Assembly: GCF_000186865.1 (NCBI RefSeq)
Contig: NW_008705565.1
Span: 790,767 to 854,766 of the forward strand
DNA: 64,000 bases
From: Aureococcus anophagefferens
Taxonomy: Eukaryota; Sar; Pelagophyceae; Pelagomonadales; Pelagomonadaceae
Direction: 5' to 3'
Shown here: piece after piece, positions 27,273-38,300 of the stretch
How the letters are laid out: every line of letters begins with the position of its first letter
Position numbering within the stretch: position 1 is the stretch's first letter
Position numbers and translations under genes: made by a program
Notes under the pieces: generated by a model
The model's database searches: none
The model's input: only the letters and a program-made list of their open reading frames with translations
Told to the model about the DNA's origin: nothing

Positions 27273-28387
27273 TTACCCCGCTGGCGGCGGCTCCGCGGCG
27301 CCGAGCGCGAGCGGCCCGTGGAGGCACTTCGCCGAGACCCAGCCGTCGCCCCAGGGCCCCGCGACGTGCACTCGCGCCTCGCCCGCGTCGAGGGCCGCGA
27401 CGCGGAGGAAGCGCTCGGCGACGAGCGCCGAGTCGAGCGCGGCGCCCGCGCGGACCCTGGCGCCGCGTTTCGTTTGGACGACGTAGGCGGCGCGCTGCCC
27501 CGGCTCGCGCGCGCCGCCGGCGCCCCGGCCGAACCGCGCCCGCAGGGGGATGGCTCGAGCCCTTCGCGAAGGACGTCGTCGCCGTCGTCGCGACGGACGC
27601 GCCGTCGTCGTCGTCCTCCTCCTCGCGGGGCGCGGCGACGTAGCGCGGCGGCTGGGTAACTTCGTCGGAATCCACCGTCGACACGGGGAAGCCCCGCTTC
27701 TTCCAGTCGGCGTAGCCGTCCCGCAACCGGTGCATGCGGTCCACGGGCACCTTCCAGCACTCGTAGAAGAAGTTGCAGAGCCGCATGCAGCGGCCCGCGC
27801 CCATGCCCTCCGTGCCGCCCGTGTTCGCGTAGCAGACGACGTGGCGGCCCGAGGCGACGACGCGCTGCGCGAGCGCGACGTATTTCGCGCTGCGCCACTC
27901 GAAGTACAAGTCGAAGTAGGGCATCGAGATCGCGCCCGGGACGTGGCTCGCCTCGTAGTCCTTGCGGTCGCGGCCGTCCACCTGCGGCGCGCCGTGATCC
28001 GCGGAGCGGCGCGTGACGGGACGCTGGCGTGGCGACGACGACGACGCCGGGCTCCGAGGCCCAGCGCAGGGCGGCGTCGTCGTCTTCGTCCTCGGTGGCG
28101 AGGTCCAGGGCCTCGCGCAGCTCCTCGTGCGTGAGCGTGTCGATGGCCGCCGCCTCGAGCAGGTCGAAGAGGCCATAGACCTACGTGACATGGGGCTTCA
28201 TCCAGGTCATGACGCAGCGCTTCGACACGGGCGAAGGACGCCTCCCGCCACCCTTGGTCTCTCAGGCCACCATCACTCGGGCTGCATAGGCCACCACCAT
28301 CGTGATTTCTTCTGATACGGCAGGCAACTTGGCAGGCACCGCGCGACGCGCGCTCGCTTGCGATCGCAGCGACGCGCTCTCGACCAT
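27273..28387 (-). CDS. Rhodanese-domain protein with C-terminal SH3-like module
   Basis: My model has four exons: 28387-28271, 28180-28025, 27981-27532 and 27494-27273, giving 314 residues. All junctions keep phase. Introns are 90 nt (GTGGCC...CACGTAG), 43 nt (a GC donor, GCGTCC...CCGCAG) and 37 nt (GTTCGG...GGGCAG). After a helical acidic region (FDLLEAAAIDTLTHEEL) comes a rhodanese fold with VDGRDRKDYEASHVPGAISM and a CYANTGGTEGMGAGR loop whose Cys is the expected active site. The last exon encodes an SH3-like barrel (VQTKRGARVRAGAALDSALV ... GDGWVSAKCL). It could be a sulfurtransferase or phosphatase-like regulator. Exon limits are inferred from coding sense only. Confidence 0.68.
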
Positions 28388-28416
28388 GCGGCTTATACGG
28401 GGCGGCGCCGAGCGCC

Positions 28417-29164
28417 CTAGTTCGGCGAGGAGCCCGGCTGGGAGAGGCAGAGGAGCGCCTTGGAGCAGAAGACCTTCCACGTGATCTCGCCGGACCGCGG
28501 CGCGTCCATGAGCTCGATGCAGCGCGGCAGGTCCGTCGCGTGCCTCGGGAACGCCTCGAGCAAGATCGTCGGGTTCTCCGACAGCGCGACGAGGAGCTCG
28601 CCGCGGTTGACCGTGTCGTCCTTCTTGTGCGCGTCGAAGATGCCCCGGAGGAGCTTCTTCTTCGTGTTGAGCGCGCGGACGTCGAGGCAGGACTCCTGCT
28701 CCTTGGCGGAGCGCATGTCCGGCTCGAGGGTCTTGCCCTCGGGCACGTGCGGGTTCTCCTTGATCTCCTTGATCAGGAACGCGACGGGGTCGTCGGGCTT
28801 GGTCAGCACGACGCGCTGCGGGGGAGGTTTTTGGGATCGCGGGTCGGCGTTTGCCGGACATCGCGCGCGCGCGACACGTTTATCACGAGACGCGGGCCCC
28901 GGACCTTCATGTACTCCTGGAGCAGCGCCTTGATCGAGCTCTGCTCCGCGAAGATGGACATGTGCTGCGCGCGCGGGGACGAATGACTCAAAGCTGCTCA
29001 TTTTTTCTCAGATGCGCGCGTACCTCCATGAGCTGGGCGCTCGCCGCGCTCTTCTGGCGGCCCGTCATGGTCCCGCGCCGCGGCCGCCGACGAGCGGGCT
29101 GCCCTGCGACAGCGCGGTTGTATCGAACCGCCTTGGTGAGGGGCAGCTTTGGCTTGTTGCCCAT
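28417..29164 (-). CDS. RIIa-like/EF-hand protein (EFCAB10-like)
   Basis: Exons 29164-29024, 28964-28905 and 28815-28417 give about 199 residues. Introns are 59 nt (GTACGC...CGCGCAG) and 89 nt (GTCCGG...CCCCGCAG), both phase 0. After a basic leader (MGNKPKLPLTKAVRYNR) the second and third exons build a dimerisation/docking helix pair, IKALLQEYMKRVVLTKPDDP then VAFLIKEI, as in RIIa domains. The C-terminal half has a degenerate EF-hand pair (IFDAHKKDDTVNRGELLVAL). This domain order occurs in small ciliary proteins. Axonemal location is an inference. The stop is 30 nt from the rhodanese gene's ATG. Confidence 0.7.
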
Positions 29165-29168
29165 TCTA

Positions 29169-29426
29169 ATGCTTAGTAGGGTTTTGTAAAATACGACTTT
29201 ATTTCAGGATCGACGAGCTAGCGGCACCGCTCCGCCGAGCGCAGGGGTCGATCCGGGGACGTAAGGTCGTTCTGGGCCGCGCCCGCGCGTCGCGACCATG
29301 CTCGGAGTCTTTGCGCAGCTCGCGCACCGCTCGGCGGGGTCTGGCGGCGCGCGCCGATTGACACCACGTCGCGTAGCTCGTCGATCCTGAAAATAAAGTC
29401 GTGTTTTAGAAAACCCTTGCAAGCAT
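29169..29426. mobile_element. 258-bp foldback/MITE-like element with about 52-bp inverted ends
   Basis: The left end (from ATGCTTAGTAGGGTTTT at 29169) and the right end (to AAAACCCTTGCAAGCAT at 29426) are inverted copies over about 52 bp. They include the block ACGACTTTATTT(T)CAGG and then ATCGACGAGCTA, differing at only a few positions. The central part is about 150 bp, GC-rich and non-coding. I see no clear flanking duplication. It sits 5 bp upstream of the RIIa/EF-hand ATG, so its left arm would be in that gene's 5' UTR or promoter. Confidence 0.8.
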
Positions 29427-29623
29427 GAATTCGAGGTGAAGCTTCTAAGAGAAGCAGGGCGCGAAGACCGCCAGAAGCGCGCGCTGTTGAGGCCCGCGCG
29501 CCGCTCCGACCGCGTCGCCCCGCCGCCGCCCGCGCCCGGGCGCCGCCGCGGCCGATCCCGCGGCCGGGCGCCGCGAACGAGGCCCGCGGGCGATCGGTTC
29601 AGTTTGAACATCCGAACGTCAAC
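29427..29623. other. Upstream region of the gene at 29624
   Basis: About 200 bp between the inverted-repeat element and the next ATG. It is GC-rich with CCGCCGCCCGCGCC runs. The probable promoter and 5' UTR lie here, but no box can be defended. Confidence 0.35.
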
Positions 29624-30256
29624 ATGTCGACGCTCGAGCGCCAACTCGGGTCCATGGCGTCCCTCAGTTCGACGTCGTCGACCCTGAGCTTCGACGAGGA
29701 CCTCGTCGACGCCGACGGCGTGCCGCAGCTGCCCCTGCGGCGCCGCGAGGGCGACCTCCGGCGCGCCGGCGCGCGGGAGGAACAGAAACGGAAGACCTCT
29801 TCCACGTCCGTCAAGTGGTTCAGCACGCTGAGCACGCACCCGCTCGTCGGCGCCCTCGGCGCCTTCCTCACCATCGTCCTCCCGCCCCGCGTGGCGTCGT
29901 CGCTGAGCCAGTACGCGTCCGGGCTCCGCCTCGCGGGCGACGACGACGAGGACGACGAGCACCCGAGCGCCCTGCCCACGGGCGGCGAGTCCCACAACGG
30001 CGGCTACGGCTTCTACGTCGCCATCACGCCGCCGGCGCCGGGCTACGGGAGCCCGCGCGCGGACTCGTTCCTGCCACCGGGCCTCCTCCTCGGCGCCGCG
30101 GCGTCGCCCGCGTCGACGTCCGCGTCGACGCCGCCGACGGCGGAGACGTCGCCCTCGTCGTATCGAACCAACGGCGGCAGCACGCCGCCGCTCATCGCCT
30201 ACGCGCCCCGCGACGCGGACCCCGCGGACGAGCTCGACGCGGTCCCCGCGCTGTGA
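29624..30256 (+). CDS. Small Ser/Pro-rich protein, unknown
   Basis: 210 residues, intronless. The N-terminal 50 residues are Ser/Leu/Asp-rich, followed by a basic stretch. One hydrophobic helix occurs near residues 74-96 (LSTHPLVGALGAFLTIVLPP), then an acidic DDDEDDE cluster and a Ser/Thr/Pro-rich tail. It may be membrane-associated. No known domain. Coding support comes from the clean composition and an ATG with A at -3. Confidence 0.6.
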   Translation: MSTLERQLGSMASLSSTSSTLSFDEDLVDADGVPQLPLRRREGDLRRAGAREEQKRKTSSTSVKWFSTLSTHPLVGALGAFLTIVLPPRVASSLSQYASGLRLAGDDDEDDEHPSALPTGGESHNGGYGFYVAITPPAPGYGSPRADSFLPPGLLLGAAASPASTSASTPPTAETSPSSYRTNGGSTPPLIAYAPRDADPADELDAVPAL

Positions 30257-30356
30257 GCTCGCCCCCTCGGCGCCCGCGGCGACGTCTCCGCCCGGGTGCC
30301 CGCCGTAATCACCCTTCTTTCGTTTCACTCCTTCTTTTAAACACGGACCCCCCGCC

Positions 30357-30968
30357 TCAGTAGAGGATGTCCTTGCCGCCGAGGACGACGAGGACGGTCA
30401 TGATCGCGAAGATCGCGCCGTAGGTCTTGAGGCCGCCGTCGTAGTCGAGCTGCGTCGGGTCCCCGGACTGCGCCTCCTTCGTCAGCCGCTTCTTCATCTC
30501 GTCGCTGATGCCCTGCTTCGGCTTGACGCCGGCGTTGAACGCCGCGACCGCGGCCGCGACGACCTCGTCGTCGCCGGAGAAGCCCGCCGCCTCCGCCGCG
30601 CCCAGCGACGCCTGCAGCATCGCCTTGTCGCCTACGCGAGCGTCGGGTGAGTTTCCGTCGCGCGCCGCGCGTCGGAGCGACGCCGGGCCCGCGCCGCTCT
30701 CGGTCGCCGCGCGCAGCGCGGCCTTGATCTTCATCTTGTTCGCGCCATCCTCGTTCGCCTTGGCCGCGACGGGGTCCGCGACGGCCGCCGCCGCGCTCAC
30801 CTCGCTCTGCAGCGTGCCCGCCTCGGCGCGCAGCGCCGCGGCCTGCGCCAGCAGGTCCTCGGCGTCGTCGGCGGCGCGCAGCGGTGTTCGCAGCCGCAGC
30901 GCGTGTCGCGTGCTCGGCACGGTGAACGCCGTCGCCGACACGGCGAGAAGCGCGAGGAGCTTGGCCAT
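30357..30968 (-). CDS. Plastid-targeted small membrane protein
   Basis: 203 residues. The leader MAKLLALLAVSATA followed by FTVPSTRHALRLR is a heterokont bipartite plastid signal: an ER signal peptide with A-F at the cleavage site, then an Arg/Thr-rich transit part. The mature protein is Ala-rich and helical (LLAQAAALRAEAGTLQSE). A C-terminal membrane helix (YGAIFAIMTVLVVLGG) ends four residues before the stop. A thylakoid or envelope location is likely. The function is not recognised. A segment ending CGCGTAG near 30633 could be a small intron, but the frame is open without it. Confidence 0.75.
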   Translation of the reverse strand: MAKLLALLAVSATAFTVPSTRHALRLRTPLRAADDAEDLLAQAAALRAEAGTLQSEVSAAAAVADPVAAKANEDGANKMKIKAALRAATESGAGPASLRRAARDGNSPDARVGDKAMLQASLGAAEAAGFSGDDEVVAAAVAAFNAGVKPKQGISDEMKKRLTKEAQSGDPTQLDYDGGLKTYGAIFAIMTVLVVLGGKDILY

Positions 30969-32599
30969 CGTTGTGTCGGTGCGCCTCGTTGTTGAGACGC
31001 AGCGTGCCACGAGTGCTGTGCTGGCGTCGCGGGCGCACACTTGCGTCCTGATTGGCTGGAGGCCGCCACTCGACATCGGCGGCGGCCTGCGCAGCTCGTT
31101 CTCGGCGGCGTCGACACCGATTCGGGTGCGGTTTTCGGCGGCTCCGCGGCGCATCAGTCCTAGGAGGTCGGCCAAAGCTTATTTGTTGCCGAGCGACGCG
31201 CGCGCGCGGCCACCGCCGCCGCGCCAGGTGCTCGGATTTGATGATTTCGAGTCGATTCGGGGTCATCGAGTCGCCCGAGGCAGCTTTGCCCGTCCCTTGG
31301 TCGTTTTAGGACGCTCAGTACATAGACCGAGCTGACCGGACCGCCAGACGACCGTCGGGGCTGTTTTCGAGTCCACGGCTGCGCGTTCGAGGCTTCCCGA
31401 GCGAAACGCCGACACGCTCTCGAACGCTGTAAAAACGCCGACGGAGCCCGCGACGCGGAACCACTTGCGCAGCGCGACGGTGGGGTAACAATAGGACACG
31501 ATCGCCGCCCCTGCGACTCCTGGCACGCCCGAACTCGCGCAAACCCTTGGATCCATGGGCTATAACTCGCAAATCGACCACTTTTGAGCCGATTCCGGAC
31601 GCGCGCGACCACATCGAGCGCCGATTTTTGCGCGTGGTTGTCGTCGCAACATGTCCGGGGCGCGCACGAAGAAGAACGGCTAGAATCCATGCCATAGCGG
31701 CTGCATAAGGTCTCTAAATCAACCAACATGCTCTCTGAGCTCAGAGCTCATTCTAGTGGGGAAATCGATGTCTAGTGGCGGTGGCGGGGCGCAAGTGCGC
31801 AGCGCGCCGCCGACGGCTGTCGCCGCGCGCGTTCCGCCGCACGTCTCGCTGTCCACAGCTCGTCTTTACGGCAGCCAACCGTCCTGCAGACGCGGGGGCG
31901 TTCCCGAAAAAAATTCTTCGACGAGACGTTAGGATCTCGCGCTGCTCTGCCTGAGCGCGCGACGGGAGCGCGACGGTAGCGAGCGTGGGCTGCGGGTTAG
32001 CGCGGGCGGGGGCCCATGAGAGCGAACGGGTTAGGAATAGGGAGCGCGAGGTGCTCTGACGCTCTCATTGCGAGCCGCGCCGTCGCACCTTGTTGCGTGT
32101 GTTTTGCGCCTTTCTTCTTCTCTCAACGTGAACGACCCCCGTTCCCCGGTCCACCCTCCCTTGCCCCCACCTTAGGTGACGCACCCCAACAGCAGCTACC
32201 AGCAGACTTTGGTGAACGTCGGCGGTTCGGTCGCGAAGGTCATGAACTCTCGAAAGAGGCGACGGCCGCCGCGTTCCGCGCCGAAGCGGTTAGATCAAAC
32301 TGGCGACCAAACCGCTGGCGGACAGCGACGATAGTCGAGGCCGAGGCGACGAGGCCCGCCGCTCGGCGCTAGAGCAACACAAATGGCGCCACGAGCCGAG
32401 GGACGGCTACGAGGAACGCGCGCGGCTCGCGCCGACGTTGAACGCGCCACGCCTTCTTGTTGATCTCTTGTTGCCGTCCGATTCTCGTCCGTCTTCGCGG
32501 GGCGCGTCGAGTGCAAACAGGGTGCGCGCGGACACTCCACGCGCCGGCGCGCACGCCGTCGCGGGCGCCGCGCGAACACCCAAAAAAAACAAAAAAACG
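30969..32599. other. Long gene-poor stretch, 1.6 kb
   Basis: This is the longest region without a supported gene. Reading frames here are short, lack domain sense and show no codon pattern. Composition is mixed, with AT-rich patches around 31540-31760 and a GAGCTCAGAGCTC inverted motif near 31739. An A-rich run directly precedes the lipase ATG at 32600. It should contain the promoters of the divergent plastid-protein and lipase genes. I find no tRNA- or rRNA-like sequence. Confidence 0.5.
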
Positions 32600-35161
32600 A
32601 TGCCCCTCCACCGCTACAACACGATGACGCCCTTCGCGTACAAGGTCGAGGCCAACTCCGCGCGCGACTTCTGCCTGCGGCTCGTGCGCGTCGTCCTGCC
32701 CAAGCTCGGCGCCGGCGCCATGCGCCTCGCGCCGCGCCTCGAGCGCGGCGCCTGGGAGCTGCTGGAGGTGACGCTCGGCCCGAAGCGCGTGCTCCACCAG
32801 CTCGCGCTCGCGGGGCTCCTACAGTTAACGGTCCTGACGTGGCACGCGTTCCGCAAGGGCCGCAAGGGCTCGCGGGGCTTCTCCGCGAACCAGATGATCG
32901 GCGCGCTGACGAAGGCGGAGACCCGCGCGCAGTACGTCGCCGCGGCCCGCGCGTTGGACGACGCCGACGGGTCGTCCGCGTGGCGCGAGGCCGGCGGCGG
33001 CGGCGAGCGGCTGCTCGACGCGCGGCGCGTCGGCGAGGCCGCCGACGCCTTGGGCCGCCTCGTCGCGCGCTGCAAGAGCCACGGCGTCCACGGCGCCATG
33101 TACGCGCTCCGCGGCGGCGCGCTGCTCCCGCGCGACGCGTTCGGGTTGCTCGAGCCGCGGCTCTACGAGACGGCGCGCGCGGGCGGGCCGGAGGTCGTCG
33201 AGCGCTACATCACGGCGGCGACGACGGCGCTGGAGTACGTGGCGACGGCGCGCGACGCGTCCGTGCCCGTGGATGCTCGTTTAGCGTTCTTCAACGAGTG
33301 CCGCCACGCGCACGGGCGGACGGCGCTGCTGCTGAGCGGCGGCGCGGGCATGGGCGTGTACCACCTGGGCGTCGTGGACGTCCTGCGGACCGCGGGGCTG
33401 CTGCCGCGCGTGATCTCGGGCGCGTCGGCGGGGTCCATCGTCGCGTCGCTCGTGTGCTGCCGCACGGACGCGGAGCTCCACGGCGTCTTCGAGGCCATGA
33501 AGCGCCAGGGCGCGCGGAACCTGGACGAGGCGGCCGTGGACGCTTTGGAGCCGCGGAGCCGGCCCTGCGCGGTCTACTTCGGCGAGGACGCGGAGGACCG
33601 GCACCGGTCGCGGCGGTCGCTCGAGAAGCTCGAGAGGAAGGTCGACACGGTCTACCGGCTGGACTTCTTCCAGTGGCGGTCCGTGAACTCGCTCAAGGAC
33701 CTCTACCTGGACCAGAACGTGCTCTTCCACGAGAAGTCGATCCTCAACGGGGACCACCTCGCGGACGTCATTAGGGCGGACGTCGGCGGCGACCTGACGT
33801 TCCAGGAGGCCTTCGACAAGACGGGGAGGATCCTCAACATCCCCGTGCGCGCCGTCGACACGACGGACCGCCACTCGTCGCACGTGACGGCGCGCGCCGA
33901 CAGCCGCCTGCTCAACTACCTGAAGACGCCGCACGTCGTCGTCTGGTCGGCCGCGCGGTGCTCGTGCTCCGTGCCGGGCATCTACGCGCCGAGCCCGCTG
34001 CTCGCGCGGGACCCGGACGGCACGCTGCGCTACGAGGGCTGCCCGCTGGACGACGACGGGTCCTTCGAGCCGGCGCTCTACGTCGACGGGTCCATGGGCG
34101 CGGACCTGCCCATCGAGGCGATGAAGGCCATGTTCAACTGCAACCACTTCGTGTGCTCGCAGACGAACGCCCACGCGGCGATCCTCGGGGATTCGGCGCT
34201 GCGGCTCGCGGGGTCCGAGGCGCCGGGCGTGCGCGAGTCGTCCGCGGGGCTGGGGCTGCAGATGGCGCCGGGCGGCACGTCGCTCGCGTCCGGGTGCGAG
34301 GCGCTCGCGCTGGCGACGCTGGGCTTCGTGAAGGCGCAGCTCAAGGCCTGGGTGCTCGACGCCGCGGTCTACGCGACGACGCTGCGCCTCGGCGGCCTGG
34401 CCCTGGCCGCGGGCGGCGAGCTCCTGCCGTGGCAGCTCGGCGGCTGGGCGATCAACGTGCTCACGCAGCCCTACGAGGGCCGGCCCCAGGACGTGACCAT
34501 CGTGCCCTGGGCGGGGCACCTGAGCCTCTACGAGGTCATCCTCAAGTGCCTGTCGAACCCCTTACCGAAAGTCGGCGGCGTCTGCCTCGAGGAGGTCATC
34601 GACGCGGGCCAGCGGAACACGTGGCGCGAGCTGCCCAAGATCCGCGACCACTGCGCCGTCGAGATCGCGCTGGAGACGGGCGTCCAGCGCCTGCGCCGCA
34701 GGCTCGCGGCGCGCGAGCGCGACGCGGACGACGCGCCGGCGACGCGCGAGCGGAGCCCGGAGCGCGACCCGGAGCGGACCGCGGCCGGCATCGACGCGCG
34801 CGGCCGCACGCCGTCGTTCTACACGTCGCCGTCGCTGCTCCAGCTCAGCGGCCTCAACGTCGTCGACCCCGTCGTGAGCCCCCACGCGTCGGCCCAGGAC
34901 CTCGACGCGGCGAGCGCGTCGACGTCGTCGGCGAGCGGCGAGGACGGGCCCGGCGGCGCGGGCTCCTTCGTCAAGGTCCAGCGCCGCCGCGCCAAGTCCG
35001 CCGACGCCGTCCAGCGCGAGGAGCCGCCGCGCACGACGCCCGGCGACGACGACGACGGCGACGGCGACGGGCCCATCGTGAAGTCGACGCACATGGCCGC
35101 GTTCTACTACCGCGACACGCCGCGCCGCTCCGTCTCCGACGACGGCTCCAACTTTTTCTGA
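32600..35161 (+). CDS. Patatin-type triacylglycerol lipase (SDP1/TGL-like)
   Basis: 853 residues, intronless. The N-terminal 240 residues match the helical region (DUF3336-like) that precedes patatin domains in SDP1/TGL3-5 lipases. The catalytic part shows the oxyanion loop LLSGGAGMGVYHLGVV, the nucleophile elbow VISGASAGSIVAS (GxSxG) and the dyad aspartate in YVDGSMGADLPIEAM. It should hydrolyse storage triacylglycerol at lipid droplets. The C-terminal 130 residues are Ser/Arg/Asp-rich and disordered. The start is the ATG after a run of A residues; further upstream the frame is open but only has TTG. Confidence 0.93.
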   Translation: MPLHRYNTMTPFAYKVEANSARDFCLRLVRVVLPKLGAGAMRLAPRLERGAWELLEVTLGPKRVLHQLALAGLLQLTVLTWHAFRKGRKGSRGFSANQMIGALTKAETRAQYVAAARALDDADGSSAWREAGGGGERLLDARRVGEAADALGRLVARCKSHGVHGAMYALRGGALLPRDAFGLLEPRLYETARAGGPEVVERYITAATTALEYVATARDASVPVDARLAFFNECRHAHGRTALLLSGGAGMGVYHLGVVDVLRTAGLLPRVISGASAGSIVASLVCCRTDAELHGVFEAMKRQGARNLDEAAVDALEPRSRPCAVYFGEDAEDRHRSRRSLEKLERKVDTVYRLDFFQWRSVNSLKDLYLDQNVLFHEKSILNGDHLADVIRADVGGDLTFQEAFDKTGRILNIPVRAVDTTDRHSSHVTARADSRLLNYLKTPHVVVWSAARCSCSVPGIYAPSPLLARDPDGTLRYEGCPLDDDGSFEPALYVDGSMGADLPIEAMKAMFNCNHFVCSQTNAHAAILGDSALRLAGSEAPGVRESSAGLGLQMAPGGTSLASGCEALALATLGFVKAQLKAWVLDAAVYATTLRLGGLALAAGGELLPWQLGGWAINVLTQPYEGRPQDVTIVPWAGHLSLYEVILKCLSNPLPKVGGVCLEEVIDAGQRNTWRELPKIRDHCAVEIALETGVQRLRRRLAARERDADDAPATRERSPERDPERTAAGIDARGRTPSFYTSPSLLQLSGLNVVDPVVSPHASAQDLDAASASTSSASGEDGPGGAGSFVKVQRRRAKSADAVQREEPPRTTPGDDDDGDGDGPIVKSTHMAAFYYRDTPRRSVSDDGSNFF

Positions 35162-35344
35162 TCTGCGTCGCGTGGTAACTGCCTGTCCTTCGTGGTTGGT
35201 CTCTGGCTGGGGGGGTTCCGCCTCGAGAGGGGTTGCAATTGCATCCCGGCACTTCACCATCTTCACCAAAAAGTGCACCCAGGTGTTTTCTTTGACTTTC
35301 CTCACACGAGGTGATGGAAGCCTAGTCTCCCGCTTGCTGCGAAC

Positions 35345-38300
35345 ATGCGAGAGCCGGAGGCGATCCTCCGGGAGTCGTCGACGCTCCTGCGGCTGCGCGG
35401 CGGCGGCGCACGCGCGAGACGGCCACGGTCGTCTTCGGCCCCGTCGCCGTGCTTTTGCTCTTAAACCTGATCTACGCCGCCTTCGGCGATGGCTGGTTCG
35501 ACTCCACGGGCTGGATCGAGCTCGTGCTCTGGCCCGCGGGCGCCATGCTCCTCGGGCAGCTCGCGGTGTCGGCCTTCGCGCGAGACGTCGCCGAAAAGAA
35601 GGTCGAGATGCTCGAGGTCTGCGGCGCGTCGCGCGAGGCGTATTTGGCGGCGTTCCTCGTCGAGTTCGCCGCCGTGGGCCTGCTGGGCGCCGTCGTCGCC
35701 GCAACCTTCGCCGCGGGCTTCGGCCTCTTTCGGGGCGCGAGCTTCTTCCTCGTGCTCGGGCTCCTCGTCTGCTTCAATCTGGCGACGGTCGCGAACGGCG
35801 CGCTCGGCGCGGCGGTCGCGCCCTACGACGCGCGGGCGCCGTCGGCGTCGGCGGCGACGCAGGGCTTCCTGCTCTGGCAGACCCTGGGCGTCGCTCTCTT
35901 CTTCCTGTGCGTCGTCGACATGCTCGACGGCCACTCGGACGCCGCGGCCGTCTCCCCGGCGGCGCAGTACCTCGCGTGCCTCCACCCCATGGCGGCGCTC
36001 CTCCTCGGCGCCGACTCCTTCCGCGGCCCGCCGACGAACGACCGCGGCGACGACGCGCCCTACACGGGCGTGACCATCGGAGGCATCTGCGCGATGCTCC
36101 TCGTCGACGTCGTCGTCTACGGGCTCCTCGCGGCATTCGCCTTCGCCGGCGACGTCGACGTCGGCCAGGTCCTGAAGACGCTCCGGTCCCTCCGGACGGC
36201 GCCCGAGGACCTCGCGCTCCTCAAGCACGAGGCGCTCCGGAGGCGCGACGTCGTCGCGCAGCCGCGCGACGCGTCGCCGGGGAAACCGACGGTCGTCGCC
36301 GACGGCCTCCGCAAGGTCTTCGCGACGTTCGGCGGCGACGAGGTCGTGGCCGTCGACGGCGTCGACCTCGCGTTCTACGAGAACGAGTGCTTCAGCCTCC
36401 TGGGGCACAACGGGGCGGGCAAGACGACGACGATCGCCACGCTGGTCGGGCTGGCGACGCCGACGTCGGGGACCGCGTCCGTCTCCGGCCGGGACCTCGC
36501 GGACATGACGGCGATCCGCACGACGCTGGGCTACTGCGCCCAGCACGACACCTTCTTCGACGACCTGACCGTCGAGGAGCACCTCGTGCTAGCGGCGACG
36601 CTGCGCCGCGCCGCGGGCCCGGCGGCCGACGCGGCCGACGCGCTCCGCGAGACGCGGCTCGCCGCGTTCGCGGCGCACGCGCCGCCGCACCTGAGCGGCG
36701 GCATGCGCCGCAAGGTGTCGACGGCCCTGGCGCTCGCGGGCGCGAAGACGAAGTTCGTCGTGCTGGACGAGCCGACCGCGGGCACGGACCAGCGTCCTGC
36801 GACGATTTTCGAGAGGTTTTGACCGGGAAAACGATGAAAAATGGTCACCGAAGCATTTGGTAGGCATGGACGCGGCCGCGCGCCGCGAGCTCTGGAACAC
36901 GATCGCCGACGCGAAGCCGGGCCGGACGTTCCTGTTGACGACGCACTACATGGACGAGGCGGACATTTTGGGCGATGCCATCGCGATCATGGCGCGCGGC
37001 GTCGTGAAATGCGTCGGGTCGTCCCTGTTCCTGAAGAAGCGCTTCGGCGGCGGCTTCCGGCTGTGCTGCGAGCGCGCGGCGGGCGCGCGGCCCGCGGCGC
37101 TCGCGGCCTTCGACACGTTCCTGTTCGAGCACATGGGCTTCAACGGGAAGCGGGAGCGCACGGGCGCCGAGGCGCGGCTCGCGGAGCGGCAGATCGTCGC
37201 GACGCTCGACGCCGGCGCCGCGGACCGGCTGCCGGCGCTCTTCCGGGCCCTGGACGACGGCGCGCTCGCGGAGCTGAGGATCGCGTCCTACGGCGTCGGC
37301 CCGTCGACGCTCGAGGCCGTGTTCCTGAAGGTCGGCGAGGGCGGCGACGACGACGACGACGTCGTCGAGGCGGACCCGCACGACGCCGCGGCCGGCCCGG
37401 CGCCCGCGGCGGCGAAGCCGCCGGCGCGGCCGACGCTCGAGTGGGGGGCGCTCGAGACCGACGACCGGCGGCAGGCGCTGGCCCTGTGGCGCAAGCAGCT
37501 GACCATCGTCGCGCGGGACCCCTACGAGGTCGTCGTCGCTGCCGTGCCGACGTACGCGGCGATCGTCGCGTTCGCGCTCGACTCCATGGGCGCCTTCGGC
37601 GACGACCGGAAGGGCCGCGACATCTGCGTCATGCTCGTGTGCGCCTGCGGCTGGCTCCTGTACCCGGCCGCGGGCTGCGCGCGCTTGGTCCGCGAGCGCC
37701 AGCTCAAGCTCCGCGCGTTGCTGAACGTCGCGGGCTGCGGGCGCAGGGCCTACTGGACGGGCAACTTCGTCGGCGACTACGTGCTCTGCTCCGTGAACGT
37801 CGTGGGCACGTGGGTCGTCGTCGCGGCGCTCGGCGAACCGCGGTGGTTCACGGGCGGCCGCGTCTTCTACATGCTGCCGGCGTGGGCCGCGCTCAACGTC
37901 GCCCTCGCGTACTCGGCGTCGACGTTCTTCGACACGCCGTCGGCCGTCTACGTGGGCGTGCCCCTGGGCCAGTTCCTGTCGCTCATCGTGCCCCAGATCA
38001 TCATCCTGTTCTTGTTCGTGACGATCTTCAAGCACTTTGGCATGAGCTTCGAGTCCGTCCAGAGCAAGCAGTCGTGGCTCGGGGTTCTCGTGTCGCCCAT
38101 CGCCGCGTTCACCGTGGGGTTCTACGAGCTCGCGCACGACACGTGGCCCGCGGGCGGGCCGACGCCCTGCGGCGTCATCGTCGCCATCATGGCCGCGACC
38201 GCGGTCCTCCACTTCTCGTACGCGGCGTCGTCCGACGCGCGCGCGTACCGCGGGCTCGCGCCGACGCCGCACCCGCGGCCCGCGAGCGACGACGACGACG

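Noticed and set aside
26815..28191. 458-codon minus-strand frame spanning the rhodanese region
   Set aside because: Only the middle has protein sense; the ends are out-of-frame readings across introns and into the EF-Ts gene. The four-exon model explains the region better.
28174..28286. Plus-strand peptide TYVTWGFIQVMTQRFDTGEG... after a possible TAG acceptor
   Set aside because: It looks coding but has no upstream exon or start and lies inside my 90-nt minus-strand intron. It could be a relic; not enough support.
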